Positions 12,109 to 24,375 are shown, counted from the first letter of the stretch. The stretch: DNA of 64,000 nt from Canariomyces notabilis (GCF_033297395.1 NW_027041867.1:55912-119911); one strand, 5' to 3'. The notes: generated by a model from the sequence alone, not told the origin. Made by a program: numbers and translations.

Positions 12109-13543
12109 ATGGCCAGCACCGATGCAGAAACCGAAATCGTCTTCATGTTCCCTCCGAACTGTGGCGTCGAGGAAGTGGGTATACCCCCTATCGAGCCGGA
12201 TCCCGATATCGTGGGTATCGGGGTCATTCTTTCATTCGTTGTTATTGGGTCAATGGTGATGCTCCTCAACACAATTCAGATCATCAGAGACACTCGCGCG
12301 AAAGGTCTGGCTGGCGTTTTCCTGCTCAAGCCTTTGAAGATTCCAACAAAGGATGGGAGGAAGTGGCCTACTCGACAAGACGCTAAGAGGTACCGACTGG
12401 CACAACTGAGCCGGGTCCAAACCGATGAGGCCTCAGATGTGGTGCCGGGTGACGGCGGGCTTGATACCCAAACCAAGACGTCCACCACCAACGACAAAGT
12501 CGACAACGACGAGGACAGCGAAGAATGCAGCCCGCTTGTTCGTTCTTACTCAGCCCTCGAAGAGGCGCTTTTCGCTCTTTCTGACACACAGTTTGCTACT
12601 GGTATCGCCATATGTGTCGCAGCACTCGCCAAGAAGGACATCGTGGTTTCTCACTACCTCGTGTGCCTCCAGCTGGCGTCAATTGCGATTACAGCATCGG
12701 TTTCGGGAATGATGTCGGCGCGCTCTATTCTTGACGGCAACAGTGTTAAAAAGGCTATCCGGGTCTTCCTCATGTGGGTGCTCTTTGGGTTGGTTCTCTT
12801 GCTGGATGTGAAGCTCGATCACAGCTTGTACTTCGCCGACAAGGTCCATGACTTTGGGCCGTATCGGGATTTGTCGACACCTGAAGAGAGGTTGACAATA
12901 TTTCTCTATGCATCCCACTTTCCAGGGTTGGTCTTGAATACACTTTCTCTGGATTTCGAAATGTCGCTTCTGGTCAATTACTACGCCGAGAAGGCCGTTA
13001 CGGTGATGTTTCTGCGTCCGGTTAAAGCTCTCAAAGAGCTTCAGCAGCTATGGAAAAACAATTCCAGACCGGCAGTACTTGTTAGCCTTGTTTTGCTTGT
13101 CCGCAGTGTGTGGATCTTTGGGACCCTGCTGATTCAGGGACTACTATGGATAGGCATCCTCGGGATTTACCTGTATGTCTTTCAGCCGCTCACAACGCTG
13201 GCAATCAGCATTTCCTTCATTGTTTGGCAGTTCGTATTGGCATTCCACTATCGGGGTGTGGGTAGAGATTGTATGCACCCGGACAAGAGGGACAAGGAAG
13301 ACGAGATTGGATTCGGACAGGTCGTGGCCCTAACGCTTCTGATCTCTCCCATCATCGTATGTGTCGACCTTTGGTGGCGTAAGTGTCCCGTCTCTGATTG
13401 TTGGAATCTTCATGTACTGCTAGAGCTGACTCCCAGCAGAATCGTTCAAGATGAGGGCACAGCGGCGGAAGGAGCATCGAGCGCCGACATGGGAGAAGGA
13501 CGATCGTGGCTCGGATTCCGCATCTGTTCAAACAGGTGGCTAA
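12109..13543 (+). CDS. Multi-pass membrane protein, fungal, function unknown
   Basis: I do not recognise the family. The frame opens at the ATG at 12109. It has a hydrophobic helix at about residues 35-58, a polar Asp/Thr/Lys-rich loop (about 100-145), and then roughly six more hydrophobic segments up to PIIVCVDLWW near residue 423. The uninterrupted frame runs to 13626. However, a consensus donor GTAAGT at 13379, a GCTGAC branch site and CAG at 13434-13436 define a 58-bp intron. Splicing gives exons 12109-13378 and 13437-13543, 458 residues, ending in a charged, Arg/Lys/Asp-rich cytoplasmic-type tail. The unspliced tail has no such character. I prefer the spliced form, but both ends are possible. 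No functional residues can be named. Confidence 0.75.
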
Positions 13544-13626
13544 AGTCAATTTCAAAACCGAGCGTAGCTGGCAGTCTTTGGGGGTTCCGGGTTGAGATGC
13601 AATACGTTGACCCGACATCTCTATAG

Positions 13627-14052
13627 GATCATGCAAGTAAAGATGATACATACATACATACCTAGCAGAGTAATGGGATCTCTGACCGTACGGTCTGTCT
13701 CATTGACAACTGGTATTGAATGACACACAGAGCCTTAGGTCCCAGCCAATACTACTCTCATGGATCTTCCTGAATCCTATCTCAGTGCCTCGTTCGCCTC
13801 CTTTCCGAATCCAAGAAGAAACCATCTACCGAGCCAACCATAATCTATTACCGGCACATATATCATGTATGCCATGCCAGCTTGAAATTGTTGATCCTCC
13901 CCTATGCTACCAATGTACCTTCCAAATGCTATCGGCTCACGTCCAGGTCAATCTTTCAAGTTTCAGGAGGATACCCGTGGGCCCAGCCTTCATTGCATTC
14001 AGGGGGCACTTTATCTTGACCCACGGGTAACCCCAATTTTTCCAACTCCAGC
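13627..14052. other. Intergenic between convergent genes
   Basis: Expected to hold the 3' ends of both flanking transcripts. A short TACA repeat follows the membrane-protein gene near 13650. Nothing else was seen. Confidence 0.5.
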
Positions 14053-15378
14053 TTACTGATAAGTCACCGGCAAACCTCCAGGCAACTCAGACAGCCCTGA
14101 CAGCCTTGTTAGCCCGTCCAGTTCTCAACGAATACTCTCTTCGATAATACCAGCACACAGCAACTCAGACTAGGTAGACTTACATCCTTCCGTATCATCC
14201 TTCACGCTCTGCTCCTTCTGGCACGCAAGCGCGTCGGCAACCGACTGTGTCTTGAGCACCGAGCACCGGTCGCCTGTGCAGCGGGCGTCGAGAGCGCGCT
14301 GCAGTGCGTCGCCTTTCCAGCCAAAGATGTAGTCGCCGTGTTGGCCAAATCCGGTTCTGCGCCGTCACACATTTAGTACCACCTTCCATCCATCTATATG
14401 TTCAAGTATTCAGGTGGTACTACTATGCTTACCCATCACCCATCGAGTAGACCAACGGCTGGCCCGTCTCGGGCCAGATGGCTGGGTCATTGAACTCGCG
14501 CGTGTCCCACATGACCTCGTACATGAGCTGGGGCAGCCGCACGGGGTGGCTGGCGGGGCAAGGGCCGGTGGTTTCAAAGCTGCCGCTGCTGGGGTAGGCG
14601 ACGTGGCTTTTGTGGTCGGGGCTGTCGACGTTTTTGCCATCCCAGCATCTAGTATGTCATGATTCTATGTGAGTCCCAGAGTCAGAAATAGGGGTAAAAG
14701 GGCGAACTGACGTTGGGAAGGTGATAGTGGTGCGGATTCCGCCCGGGCACATCCTGTTCGGGAACGCGGCCGTGTCATCGCCTGTGCATGGAGCGCCTCC
14801 AAAGGGGTTCTGCTCGATGTTGTGCTCGCATCGGTGGCAGATCTGCTTCTGCATGCCCCTTTGTGTACGGAGATTGGGGTCGCCCACTAGCATGCGGAAA
14901 CCCTGGTTCTGTCAGTACCTAGTAATTCATAAAGGGGCTCGAGTGTCGCGAGTCGCACAGGCTTGAAGGCCGTGACCTTGGTCTTGCCGTCATAGGGCGG
15001 GATGTAGTACACAGTCACACCCCCCTTGCCTTGGAGCCCAAGGTTGACCATCTGGGGCACACGCTTGTAGCTGCCGTTTTTGGCGCGGAAGTAGATGTTG
15101 GCGGTCCAATAGTTGGAGAAGTCTTCGCTGAAAGAGCAGGTGGTGCAAGTGGACCGGGTCGACGGGTCGAACTCGACGGGCGTCATGGTGGCGTTGAACG
15201 AGTTACCGCCAACAATCTGGTGCTGATGGGTTGACGGCAACATGCCTGGGTTCACGAGAGGATCGAGCCGCTCGATGACGAGCTGCGAACATTGGAATCT
15301 CATCATTGCGGCCGTGGCATACTGGGCGGCAGCTTGTTGCGCGCACAGCGCGACAATGGTCAGGACTAGGTTTCTCAT
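14053..15378 (-). CDS. Secreted DUF1996 protein
   Basis: Extracellular fungal protein of the DUF1996 family, whose biochemical role is not established. Five exons on the minus strand: 14959-15378, 14712-14908, 14433-14648, 14184-14356 and 14053-14096, giving 349 residues with frame kept throughout. A signal peptide MRNLVLTIVALC...AQ precedes the conserved start MMRFQCSQLVIERLDP. Other family blocks are STHQHQIVGG, TCWDGKNVDSPDHKSHVAYP, YEVMWDTREF and GFGQHGDYIFGWKGDALQ. The final 44-bp exon supplies the conserved WLSELPG ending, which is why I extend the gene to 14053 instead of stopping at the in-frame TAG just past the GTAAGT donor at 14183. Introns are 50-87 bp. No WSC domain is attached, although many relatives carry one. 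Confidence 0.9.
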
Positions 15379-16146
15379 TCTGCGTGCTGGTCTAAGTCTC
15401 TAAGGTGGTTGGGTTAGTGAATCTGAAGGGTCCCCCGAGTTTAGTCAAGAGGCCGCAGGGATCTAAAAAGACTAACCATCTAGGGTGATGGAACAAGTGC
15501 TAATAAGGTAACCGTTTCTCCCCATTATGTAGTCCTGGCCATAGGACAGGCGTCAGGGGTGGATGAACCCATGAATTCCTGGATCCTTCAGCGACGCCCG
15601 TGGAATCGGGAAGTAAATGAAACAGCGTGCCACTATACTGCCGTATATTGGCCTTCGGGATGGTTAAATTCGCGGCAAATAACGCGGCCTCTTATTGCGG
15701 GACTTTATATGTTGTTGAGGCCCCTCTCAGATTGACGTAGACGTCTAATTCGATGCAGTAAATCCCACCCCTTTCAATTTATTCCCTCCTCTTCCCCTGG
15801 TTATCACTTACAGGATCAATATCTTTACCGGCCAGTCACACGTAGTGATCGGCGTCGTTCTGAAGAAACGCGGCATCGCCACATGGCAGATAAGGTAGAT
15901 GGACCCGGTTTACATCAGGTTTCGGGGCAAAGAATACATGTAGGATATCCAGGTCTCAATGGACCGGTTGCACTGCGGATGGAAATGTACAGTCGCCTCA
16001 CCCACTCACCGCGATCCCTCTGCCTTCCGCCCTGCTGCCCAAGCAACGATCACGACTTGGACTTCTTCCAAGTGTAATCGGCATCTATCCTCGAGTCAGA
16101 GCCCATATCACAATCATATCATCTCCTCCCACCTGGAAACATGGAA
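15379..16146. other. Intergenic, no gene seen
   Basis: Lies upstream of the DUF1996 gene and downstream of the OBAP gene on the same strand, so it should hold a promoter and a 3' end. No recognisable element. Confidence 0.5.
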
Positions 16147-16980
16147 TTACTCACCAGGATGAATCTCAGGCTCCTCAATCCCCTCCCTTATCTCCCTCTT
16201 CCTGCGCCAATCCACCCCGGTAAACTTCCTATCCCTCTCATCCATCATCTCCTCCAAACCCTTCACCTGCCCTTTCTCAGTAATACTTGTCATGAGCTGC
16301 GGTTCACCCAGAGGGAGCTTATCACCCCGGTCAACCTGCCACAGGTGGTACACCTTGCCGTACAGCGTGATGACCTCGGTCATCTCGGCCGTCTCGGCCT
16401 TCTCCCACGCCGCTTGCGGGACCAGCGGCGAAGGCTGGGGCATGACCAGCATGCCCGATTTAACCTCAAACACGTGGCTGTGCCAAAGGCGACGCTCGTC
16501 TGCGTCGAGAGTGGAGTAGAGGCGGGGGGAGATCATGTATTCCACCCCGATGAGTCGCGCTCGGGGGGAGGCTGAGTCGTAGAGCAGGCATTGGCGGACC
16601 TCTTTTACTCTCGTCGGTCTTGTTAGGGCTAAAAACTAGGATGGGGGAGAGAGAAATAGGGGATGAGGGTCGCTTGCCTTCAGTAAGGTGGCCGCAGTAG
16701 TGGTTGGCTTCAACAACTCGAGTCGGATCCGAGGCGTAGACGTGGAAGGCGTTGAGATGGGCGCAGACGTTTTGAAGAGGGGAGAAGTCCTGAGATATCA
16801 AACGGATACAGCTCAGTCTGGTGATGAATATGGTATCAAACTCAGAGCACAGCGCCGGAAATGCAGACTTACCTGTGTCATTGCTGCGCCAGTCTCGAGG
16901 ACGGTGCTCTTGGTGCTGCGCGGCTCCCCAGGTACATCAGACTCAGTGCCTCTGTCTTTTGTCCCGGTTATGGACTCCAT
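16147..16980 (-). CDS. Oil-body-associated protein family (DUF1264)
   Basis: Member of the DUF1264/OBAP family, found in plants, fungi and bacteria and linked in plants to seed oil bodies; the fungal role is unclear. Three exons: 16873-16980, 16678-16789 and 16147-16601, giving 224 residues, the usual size. Family blocks are CAHLNAFHVYASDPTR, EANHYCGHLTE, VRQCLLYD, GVEYMISPRLY and WHSHVFEVKSGML. The second intron starts with GC, not GT: the junction GAAG/GCAAGC is the only one that joins HLTE to EVRQCLLYD in frame, and a CTAAC branch site lies before the acceptor. An in-frame upstream ATG at 17010 would add ten residues; 16980 is preferred because the family N-terminus is short. No catalytic residues are assigned. 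Confidence 0.9.
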
Positions 16981-17217
16981 GTTGACTCTGTTTGAGATGA
17001 ACTGCTGCAATGTATCGATTCACAACAGTAATTGCATGATGGTGTTGTCCAACATTGTCAACTTAATAAAGAGAGTTGAGGGTTGACTGACGTCATCATG
17101 ATCATAGTTAACCCTTGTGCAAGGCATGTTAGGGTTGAGCGGAGCCGAATAAATTGTAGCCCCGAGGTACGGAGGTGCTTAAAAACAACAGCACCAAAAC
17201 CAGCCTCAAGCCTTCCG

Positions 17218-17706
17218 CTAACGACCCTCATTGATGACTTCTCCCCCGACTATCCGATCCCTTCTCATCCTGTACATTCCAATGCTAGGCTGTACATCCT
17301 TGAACCCATATTGAGGATACAGCTTCTGCGCTGCCGGTTCCGCCACCAGGCTCACATAGGCCAGCGGCGCATGCGCATCCACATAGTCGATGAGGGCTTT
17401 CGTAATGCGCTTCCCCAGCCCACGGCGCTGGTGCTCTGGGTGCACTGCAACATCAACGAGCATGAGGAAGAGCGACTTGTCGCCCACGAGACGGCCCATG
17501 GCAACTGGAATTTGATTCGGGCTTGGTGTCGATTCATCCAGCATGCCCTCGGTCTCGTACGCGAGCATGGCGACAAACGAGTTTTCCAGCGCTTTTGGTA
17601 CAGCTTCAAGAGGCGGAGGTGTCATGCCGGCAAGCTTTCGCAGGTCATGGTACACTTGAGGTGTCGGTAGCCCTTCGACGATGGTGTATCCGTTGCTCGA
17701 CGCCAT
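17218..17706 (-). CDS. GNAT-family N-acetyltransferase
   Basis: Predicted acetyl-CoA-dependent N-acetyltransferase of 162 residues encoded in a single exon. The acetyl-CoA pyrophosphate-binding motif A is visible as HPEHQRRGLGKR (about residues 89-100), after a beta-strand with the sequence LFLMLVDVAV. The C-terminal block SLVAEPAAQKLYPQYGF is the usual motif B region with the NxxA-Y-x-x-x-GF pattern. The substrate, whether small molecule or protein, cannot be inferred. The gene lies just upstream of the OBAP gene on the same strand, but the 237-bp gap makes independent transcription likely. Confidence 0.9.
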   Translation of the reverse strand: MASSNGYTIVEGLPTPQVYHDLRKLAGMTPPPLEAVPKALENSFVAMLAYETEGMLDESTPSPNQIPVAMGRLVGDKSLFLMLVDVAVHPEHQRRGLGKRITKALIDYVDAHAPLAYVSLVAEPAAQKLYPQYGFKDVQPSIGMYRMRRDRIVGGEVINEGR

Positions 17707-18568
17707 TTTGGAAGGTACGGTAAGGACGTGTGTTCGAAGTGTGATGGGAGCCGTTGGCGGAGAATGTTGTGTTGTGCTCCTTAAAGTTCACGATGCAATG
17801 TTAGATGCTACTGTAAGCGGTGACCTGCAAACACTCACTAGGTCAGAGTGGATACCTTTTTCCTCAACAACCTGAAAGACCCACCACTACGGACAACAGG
17901 TCGAGGACTCGAGGTTAACTGCCGTCGAGCCCAGAAAAAGCCAACTGCAAGAAAACCGCGGCCGTTTCGTTTCGTCATGTTCGGTACGGAGTACGGAGTA
18001 GCAGTTTCACTGTTCACACCTCACCTCCACAGTCCGCTATGTGCGAACCTCACTGTATTGGGGGCCGCCTGGAGTCGCACAGGCCCACGAATCCGTTCTC
18101 TAACTAAGCCCGATCCAGACATGGCACCACTCCCGATGCGACGTCGAACTCCATCTCCTTGGCCGGGAGCCGCTGTGCCGCCCCGGGCTGCAGCGCACTT
18201 CAACTCCATTGGCTGCCTTGCGCTCCTTCGCAGCGCAGAGCCCCGAGCCCCCAACTGCCCCCATGTCTCTGCAGCAGCGCAGCTGAACAGAATTGGGCAG
18301 TGATGGACGAACAGACAGCAACATGCAGCCTGGTCTCGTTTCTCGAGCAGACGGCTGGTGCTGCTTCCCTCCTCGACGATGCTCAGATCTCCTCGTTTTT
18401 GACTGAGTGCGCTGCTTTTCCCCTCCGAATCAAGAGCGTGCCATATGCCTGATTTCTCCTCTGCCGATCTGCCTTGCGAGCACGATTAGCGGCCCTTAAC
18501 GAGCCTCCGCGAGCCTCTCCAACGAGACCCTCCGAACCTCTTGGAAGCCGCCTCCCGACGACGAAGAG
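17707..18568. other. Intergenic between divergent genes
   Basis: Shared upstream region of the minus-strand acetyltransferase and the plus-strand modin-like gene. GC-rich and CT-rich near the modin-like start. Open frames here show no known domain. Confidence 0.5.
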
Positions 18569-20653
18569 ATGGACGCAAATGCAAACACCACAGCCCCTGC
18601 GGGGGGAGACAGCGGCAGCGGTGGTTCGGACACCATCAACTGGGTCGCCCTTGTCGTGTCCTTGGTAGCTCTCGCGGGCACCATCGCTCAAGTCCTCCAG
18701 CAATACATTGCCTCCGCCGCCGGCTACTCCAACTGCGGCGAGAGCGTCATGGGCAAGTGGCACGAGACCAAGAAGCGCGTATTCCGCCCGACCGAGCTGC
18801 GGTTCGAAGTGCAATTCCAGACGCCCGTCATCTTCGTGTGCCCGCCAAGCAACACCCGGGGACCCCTCAAGGGCAAGCCCATACACTTCGTCGACGGCTC
18901 GCCGGAGAGCCTAAAACAGACGAGGACATTGCTACCAATGGAAGAGCAGCAGAAGCTGCAGTCGCTACAAGAAAGCAACATCCACACAGCCGACAACGAG
19001 CGGGCGTCATGGGTAACTCTGCTTTCAGAGTTGCAGAAAATGGAACGGGACAGCCAGGACTGGCAGCAACGGCACTACAAGACCAGCCCGCCGCAGGCGC
19101 TCTCCATTGTCGACTTCAAAAGCCACACGCTCGCGGTTGCCGTGCAGGCCAAGCCACGGAGCTGGGACACGATGCCGAGCGGCGTCATGAAGCCGTACGC
19201 GACGACGACCATGTGTCACCTGCTCGAGATTGCCGCCATGATGGGCATATACTGGAAGGAGTTTGACCGATCCAAGGACCGGTACCGGGCCGAAGGCAAC
19301 GGATACGTGCTCATCGGCAACCAAATCCCCGAGCTCGGCGTCATGTTCACCTTCCAGCCCTACGGCAAGAGCAGGTTCGAAGAGAACCGGGTGATTCCCG
19401 TCGACGAGGTCAAGGATCTGTGCTGCGGCTTCGCCCCGACGCTGTTCGAGCAGAACAAAGACCGGCGCCGGATCGAGTTCCCCAACGAGGACCCCAAGGA
19501 TCTCAGCGCCCTCCATCTCGGCAGCATGGACGAAATTGCCGAAACAATGGTGCTGATTGACTGCAACACGGATACCGCCAACTACTTTCGCTCCAAAACC
19601 GCCAAACACGGCCATCTCTTTCCGGGTAAGTGTGCCTGAGTCCGCCCGCAGCACGGCTACACCGCTAACCACCGTGATGATGCTGCAGTCCCCTTTGAGC
19701 TCCTCGGGATGCTGGGCAAGACGCTGCACATACGAGACAGCGCCTTCCGCATGCTGCCCAACCCGACGCCGTACCACTGGGACAAGAACTTCTTCAACCT
19801 CCGGCGGCTGATCAAAGAATACCGTAACAAAATCAGAGACTCCGAAAACGACCTCATCAACATCCCGCATGTCCAAAAACTAACTGAAGATGCCGAAATG
19901 CTCGTACAAACCCTCAATGAAGACAAAAACTCCCAAACACCCGGCTACTCCATGCCATTACTCAACGCTCTGCACGACGTTCTCGACCGATGCGACGACT
20001 ATCTCAAACAACCCGACCGAGACCTCGTCCGCATCGTACTCCGCGAGCACTTCCAAGAGGTTCTCAGGCTAGTCAACGACAAGGGCGACGGGGATTCAGC
20101 CGGCAGGGGCAGCAGCAGCATCAAAACCGCCGGGCAGCGGGCCGAGCATTTCGGCGAGCTTACCGCCGCCAGTCCGGAACTGCGCCAGGAAGCCTTCATG
20201 GAGCTCTACTTCTTCAAGGTCCTTGGCCGTGTCAGGCGGCAAGCCGTGATGTCGTACGAGCGGCGGCAGACGACGCAGTATGCCCCATCGATCCACTCAG
20301 ACGATCCCTCAGACGAGAGTATTGAGGGCGAGAAGCCCTTCTCCTCGAGAACATCCACGCCTTCCCAATCACGGCCGCTCTCCCCGAGCTCGGCTCCTCC
20401 GGAGCTAAAAGCGCACGGGAGCAGCCAGTCGGCGCCGCAGCTGTACATCCAGAAGCCCGGCGGCTCGTCGCATCAGTTCCTCAGCGCGGAGCGTGACATC
20501 ACCACTGAGCTGGATGAGCAGGCCTCGGCCATCTGGTGCACCCTCGTCCTGCGCATGCTGTGCTGGCTGCTGCTGCACGATTTTAACAAGAAGGATGTGC
20601 AGATCTCAAAGAGCGAGCTGCGAGGCAGTCGGTTGCCGGTGTATATTGCTTGA
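18569..20653 (+). CDS. Modin-like fungal membrane-associated protein
   Basis: Resembles proteins annotated as modin in Podospora and other ascomycetes, a name that comes from vegetative-incompatibility genetics; this is family recall, not a search result. Two exons, 18569-19625 and 19689-20653, give 673 residues. A Gly/Ser-rich start is followed by one hydrophobic helix (about residues 28-50, VALVVSLVALAGTIAQVLQ). Then comes a conserved block with GESVMGKW, RFEVQFQTPVIFVCPP, HTADNERASWVTLLSE, SWDTMPSGVMKPYATTTMC and AAMMGIYWKEFDRSKDRYRA. The second exon adds a helical region and a Ser/Pro-rich linker. The biochemical role is unknown; a membrane-anchored intracellular protein is the likely topology. 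Confidence 0.8.
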
Positions 20654-21816
20654 TGTTGATGATACAGTCGGCTTAGCTGGGATTGCATCAACAGGCGAGG
20701 AGATGTTCAATTGGTGCGTGCCAATTTACCGGATGCCTGTGACTGGTCTCGACGGCGGAATGCCCATCGGTTTGTACAGTACAATACAGTATATAGGCAT
20801 CTCATCACAGCGTTGGGTATATTGCATTCAATGAGACGCCTACATGATTTACCCCTGATATTGAGAAATCTCAAGCAGCCTTTGCCAGCCTAGGACTTGG
20901 GGTGTTGCCACTGATGTGCTCAGGAAACAGAGCTGTCAGATTAGGTACCGTCTGGAAGGACGCGGAAAAGTTGGCAGCCCAATCCACCGATTTTGGCCTG
21001 AGGATCATGCATCGATTGTCTTCCACAGGAGATCGGACGCATTCTCCTGCAGCAAGTGATTGAAGCAGGAGAGGTTCCAGTGCAAGAGCGCCAGCGAGGT
21101 GGGTCTCGCTAATGCTGATGAACTGGCAGGCGGGTCACTTCAAGATGAATGGCTGCTTCGCAACGGGGGCCAGCTCATCACTCACTGAGACTGTGAGAGG
21201 TTGGTGAGATGCCAGCCACAGACCGAGTTTCCGGGTTCCATGGCGTACTCCACCCGTTGCGGTGTCCTGTTGGTTAACTTGGTTTGCCCATGCGGTGGAC
21301 GGCGGGAATGCACCAGACAAGCCAGGCCCCGCATCGCTGCCCCACGTCAAGTATGCGGTGAACGAGAGGTCACGGCGCTGGCCAGCTCGCGCCATCGGAT
21401 GCACTCCCGGGACCATCTTGGCCAGCAGGAGAAGGTAACGTTGAGATGTGGCGGGGCGGTTCCTGCTCTCATGCCCGATGGCGGGACGGCCAATCAAGCT
21501 GTCAGCCCGGATGGCATTTGGCGGTCTCGCCTGAAACAAACTCGTGGCTGTTTCTCCCTAATATTTCCCGGGTGCATGCACGCTGGGCAGAGAAACGATG
21601 TCCCAAGACAATTGTTCGATGTCGGCACACTTCTCCCTGCCTCCTTGAGCTCGAACGCTGCTGAGCTGCTGTCTCTGTTCCTAAGACCGAGGCAGGGCAT
21701 CACACCATCTTCGCGCAGGCTTCTCGTACGCTTGGGCGAGATATGTCGATGGACTGATTCCCTTAACAACTGCACTTGAATTAGCCCCGTACTCCAACCG
21801 ATCGCAATACCACAAG
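20654..21816. other. Intergenic, no supported gene
   Basis: Contains a plus-strand open frame (21201-21779) without recognisable domains or a neighbouring exon. A GTACAGTACAATACAG word lies near 20775. Probably the 3' end of the modin-like gene and the promoter of the next gene. Confidence 0.45.
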
Positions 21817-23736
21817 ATGCCGGCCACCGAGATCATCACTATCATCAACAACTCGGGGAAGGTTATCAGCACGGTCAGCAAACGCCCCGCCTTCTGTGTC
21901 ACTTACAATTGACCGCACCATCGGGCGTTCCCGCAACCGACCCCTGGCGCTAACAACCTTCTGTATGCACAGGGCAAGCACCTCGTCAACATTTTCAAGG
22001 AAGCCCAAGCCGCCTACCGAGATAAACGACATGCGGTCAAAGCCGAGCGGGCCGGCATTCAGCGGGCCAAGACATTCGATGTGACCCCGCGTGCCCCTGC
22101 CGATCTGTACTACGACGACTACCACTACGGCAGGTACGATGACGAAGACGACCGCGGGTACGACCGCCGATCGCTCCGTGATGCCTTCAGCCGCCGGAGG
22201 TCGTACGAGGATGACGACGGCGCCCGATCGCATGCGTCTTCGCGCTACAGCCGCCATCGAAAGCGGCTGCCCCCACCCCGGTCGTCATACGGGGACCGCC
22301 CCGCGCTGACCGAGTCCAACCTCAAGTCGCACTCAGAGGTTTCCGCCACGGGCCCGAGCAAAGCCTACCGGTCCCCGTATGCTGAAACGGCCCCACGGGA
22401 CATGCAGCTTTCCCGCCCGACGCTTGCTGTGCTTCCTCCGCCCCCGGAGCCCGCTGACGGCGCAATCCCGCAGCCCGCGTCTGGGGCTCTCGTCCCGGCC
22501 CGTGACCGACGGCAGGTCATGCGCCGCCGGCGCTCCGACCCGACCCTCACCAAGAAGAAGTCCATCGACATGAACCTGGCATACGGGGACATACCGCCTG
22601 ATCTGGCGTTTCGGGACGACCTCGACCCGGCTCACAAGGAGGAAGGGGAGGCCGGGCCTGAAGACCCGCAAGAGGCGGAAGCGCTTAGCCTGCTGGACCG
22701 CATCGAGGATTTCCTGGAGGAAGCCCAATGCATCCACCACACGGCTAGCTCCATGATTGAGAACCTGCAACGAAACCCCGAGGCGGCCGCTGCCGTGGCG
22801 TTGTCACTCGCCGAGCTCAGTGCGCTGATCGGTAAGATGAGCCCGGCCTTTCTGGGCTTTCTCAAGGGCGGCAGCCCGGCTGTCTTTGCTCTGCTGGCAA
22901 GCCCGCAGTTCCTAATCGGTGCCGGCGTTGCCGTGGGCGTGACGGTCGTCATGTTTGGCGGATGGAAGATTGTCAAGCGGATCAAGGACGCTAGTGCGGC
23001 AAAGACGCTCGAAGCGCCGTTCGAGATGTGCTCGCCGGCTCAACTTGTGCCAGCCGCCTCAGTGGCTGATGGGAAAGCACTGCCCCTAGCCCCCGCGAGT
23101 GGTACCAGCTATGAAGAGGCAGTTGTGCTTGAGAATGTCGAGGAACTCAGCAGTATCGAGACCTGGCGCCGAGGAATTGTGCCGTTTGGCGAGGGCGAGT
23201 CGGCAGTGGACGTCGAGCTGATGAGCCGTGAGGCGGAGCGCGCCCTGCGAGAGCAGTACCGCGACGAAATCGACCCGAGCGACTCGGTTTCGCAGGCTGG
23301 CAGGAGCTCGTATAGCTACCGTTCCCGGAGGTCTCACCGAAGCCGCCACAGCAGCAGTAGCAAACGGCATCACTCGCACCGCGAAGACGATGTCGACGTT
23401 CCCGAGCGCAAGAGCAGCAAGCAGACCTCCAAGGACAAGGACAAGGACCGGGACGGAGCCGAAAGCCAGGCGGCAAGCGAGAGGAGTCACCGGAGCCATC
23501 GCAGCAGCCGGTCCCACCACCACGACGAAGGATCGACCACGTCACGATCGTCGAAACACTCGGCCAAGATCGGGCTCAAGGCCATCGAGGAGGGTGACAA
23601 GGAGGAGGGCCACGATGGTGAGAGCGTGTCTGGGAAGCCGAAAGAGAAGAAGAGGGATATGATCAAGCAGTTGTTCAAGATGAAGAAGGATAAGGAGGAT
23701 CGCGAGAAGTCTGTTGCAGTGTCGGTTCTGGTTTGA
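21817..23736 (+). CDS. Large fungal protein with glycine-rich hydrophobic segment and Arg/Ser-rich tail, function unknown
   Basis: Two exons, 21817-21873 and 21973-23736, give 606 residues. The small first exon encodes MPATEIITIINNSGKVIST and joins in frame to GKHLVNIFKEAQAAYRDKR, a start that looks conserved in fungi. Alternative in-frame donors exist at 21862 and 21898; the choice of 21874 is inference. After a disordered Arg/Asp/Tyr-rich region comes a helical block (LLDRIEDFLEEAQ, then LQRNPEAAAAVALSLAEL). It leads into a hydrophobic glycine-rich segment, FLIGAGVAVGVTVVMFGGW, followed by the basic KIVKRIK. The last 150 residues are rich in Ser, Arg, His and Lys. I do not recognise a named family. 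The architecture suggests membrane interaction. Confidence 0.75.
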
Positions 23737-24375
23737 GGTGGCTGCCTTGGCCGTGGAGTTCGCTGTTGGCGGGGGCATCTTTTTCCTTTGGGATCAGGTG
23801 GGCATCTTGCTTCGAGTTCCGGAGTTGGAAACAGCATCACGTTGTGCAGTTGCTTGGCTAGAGTAGCTAATCGAAGCTGAGGCATATCGTATCGACAGAA
23901 CAGCGCTTTCATCGCTCTCTGAAATGGTGCCGAAGGTCAATGTCGCAGGTTGGGGATCAACCGGGAAGTTACCCCAGGGGTGGAGGTTTCCCGTGGTTAT
24001 GATGAGGAACGACTTGGAAATATGATGAGATGCGCAGGTTGGGAACCCTGACCGGCAAGCACCAGTTGGGGCGAGCCTTCCAACGAATCCATGTTGGGCG
24101 GGAGGGAAGAAGCTTCACCTTGGTGACTCCATGTCGTACCTTCCCTTCGCTCTAACTCCCTCAGCAAGGGGGACCGGCGGCCCCAGGGCTGCTTCCAGAC
24201 TGGAAGGTCAAGCCGAACCTGGATGTTTGTACTGACCTGCTTGATATTTGAGCCGATTTATCTCCTTGAGGGACGACACTTTTCCTTCAGTGCACCATTC
24301 ACAGACCAATTTCCATCGACTTTTATCTCGAACTTATCCTCGTTCAATCTGTTTCGATAATCACATTCATCCATC
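23737..24375. other. Intergenic, no gene seen
   Basis: Holds the 3' end of the preceding gene and a pyrimidine-rich leader just before the aldolase gene. No repeats or RNA genes were recognised. Confidence 0.5.
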
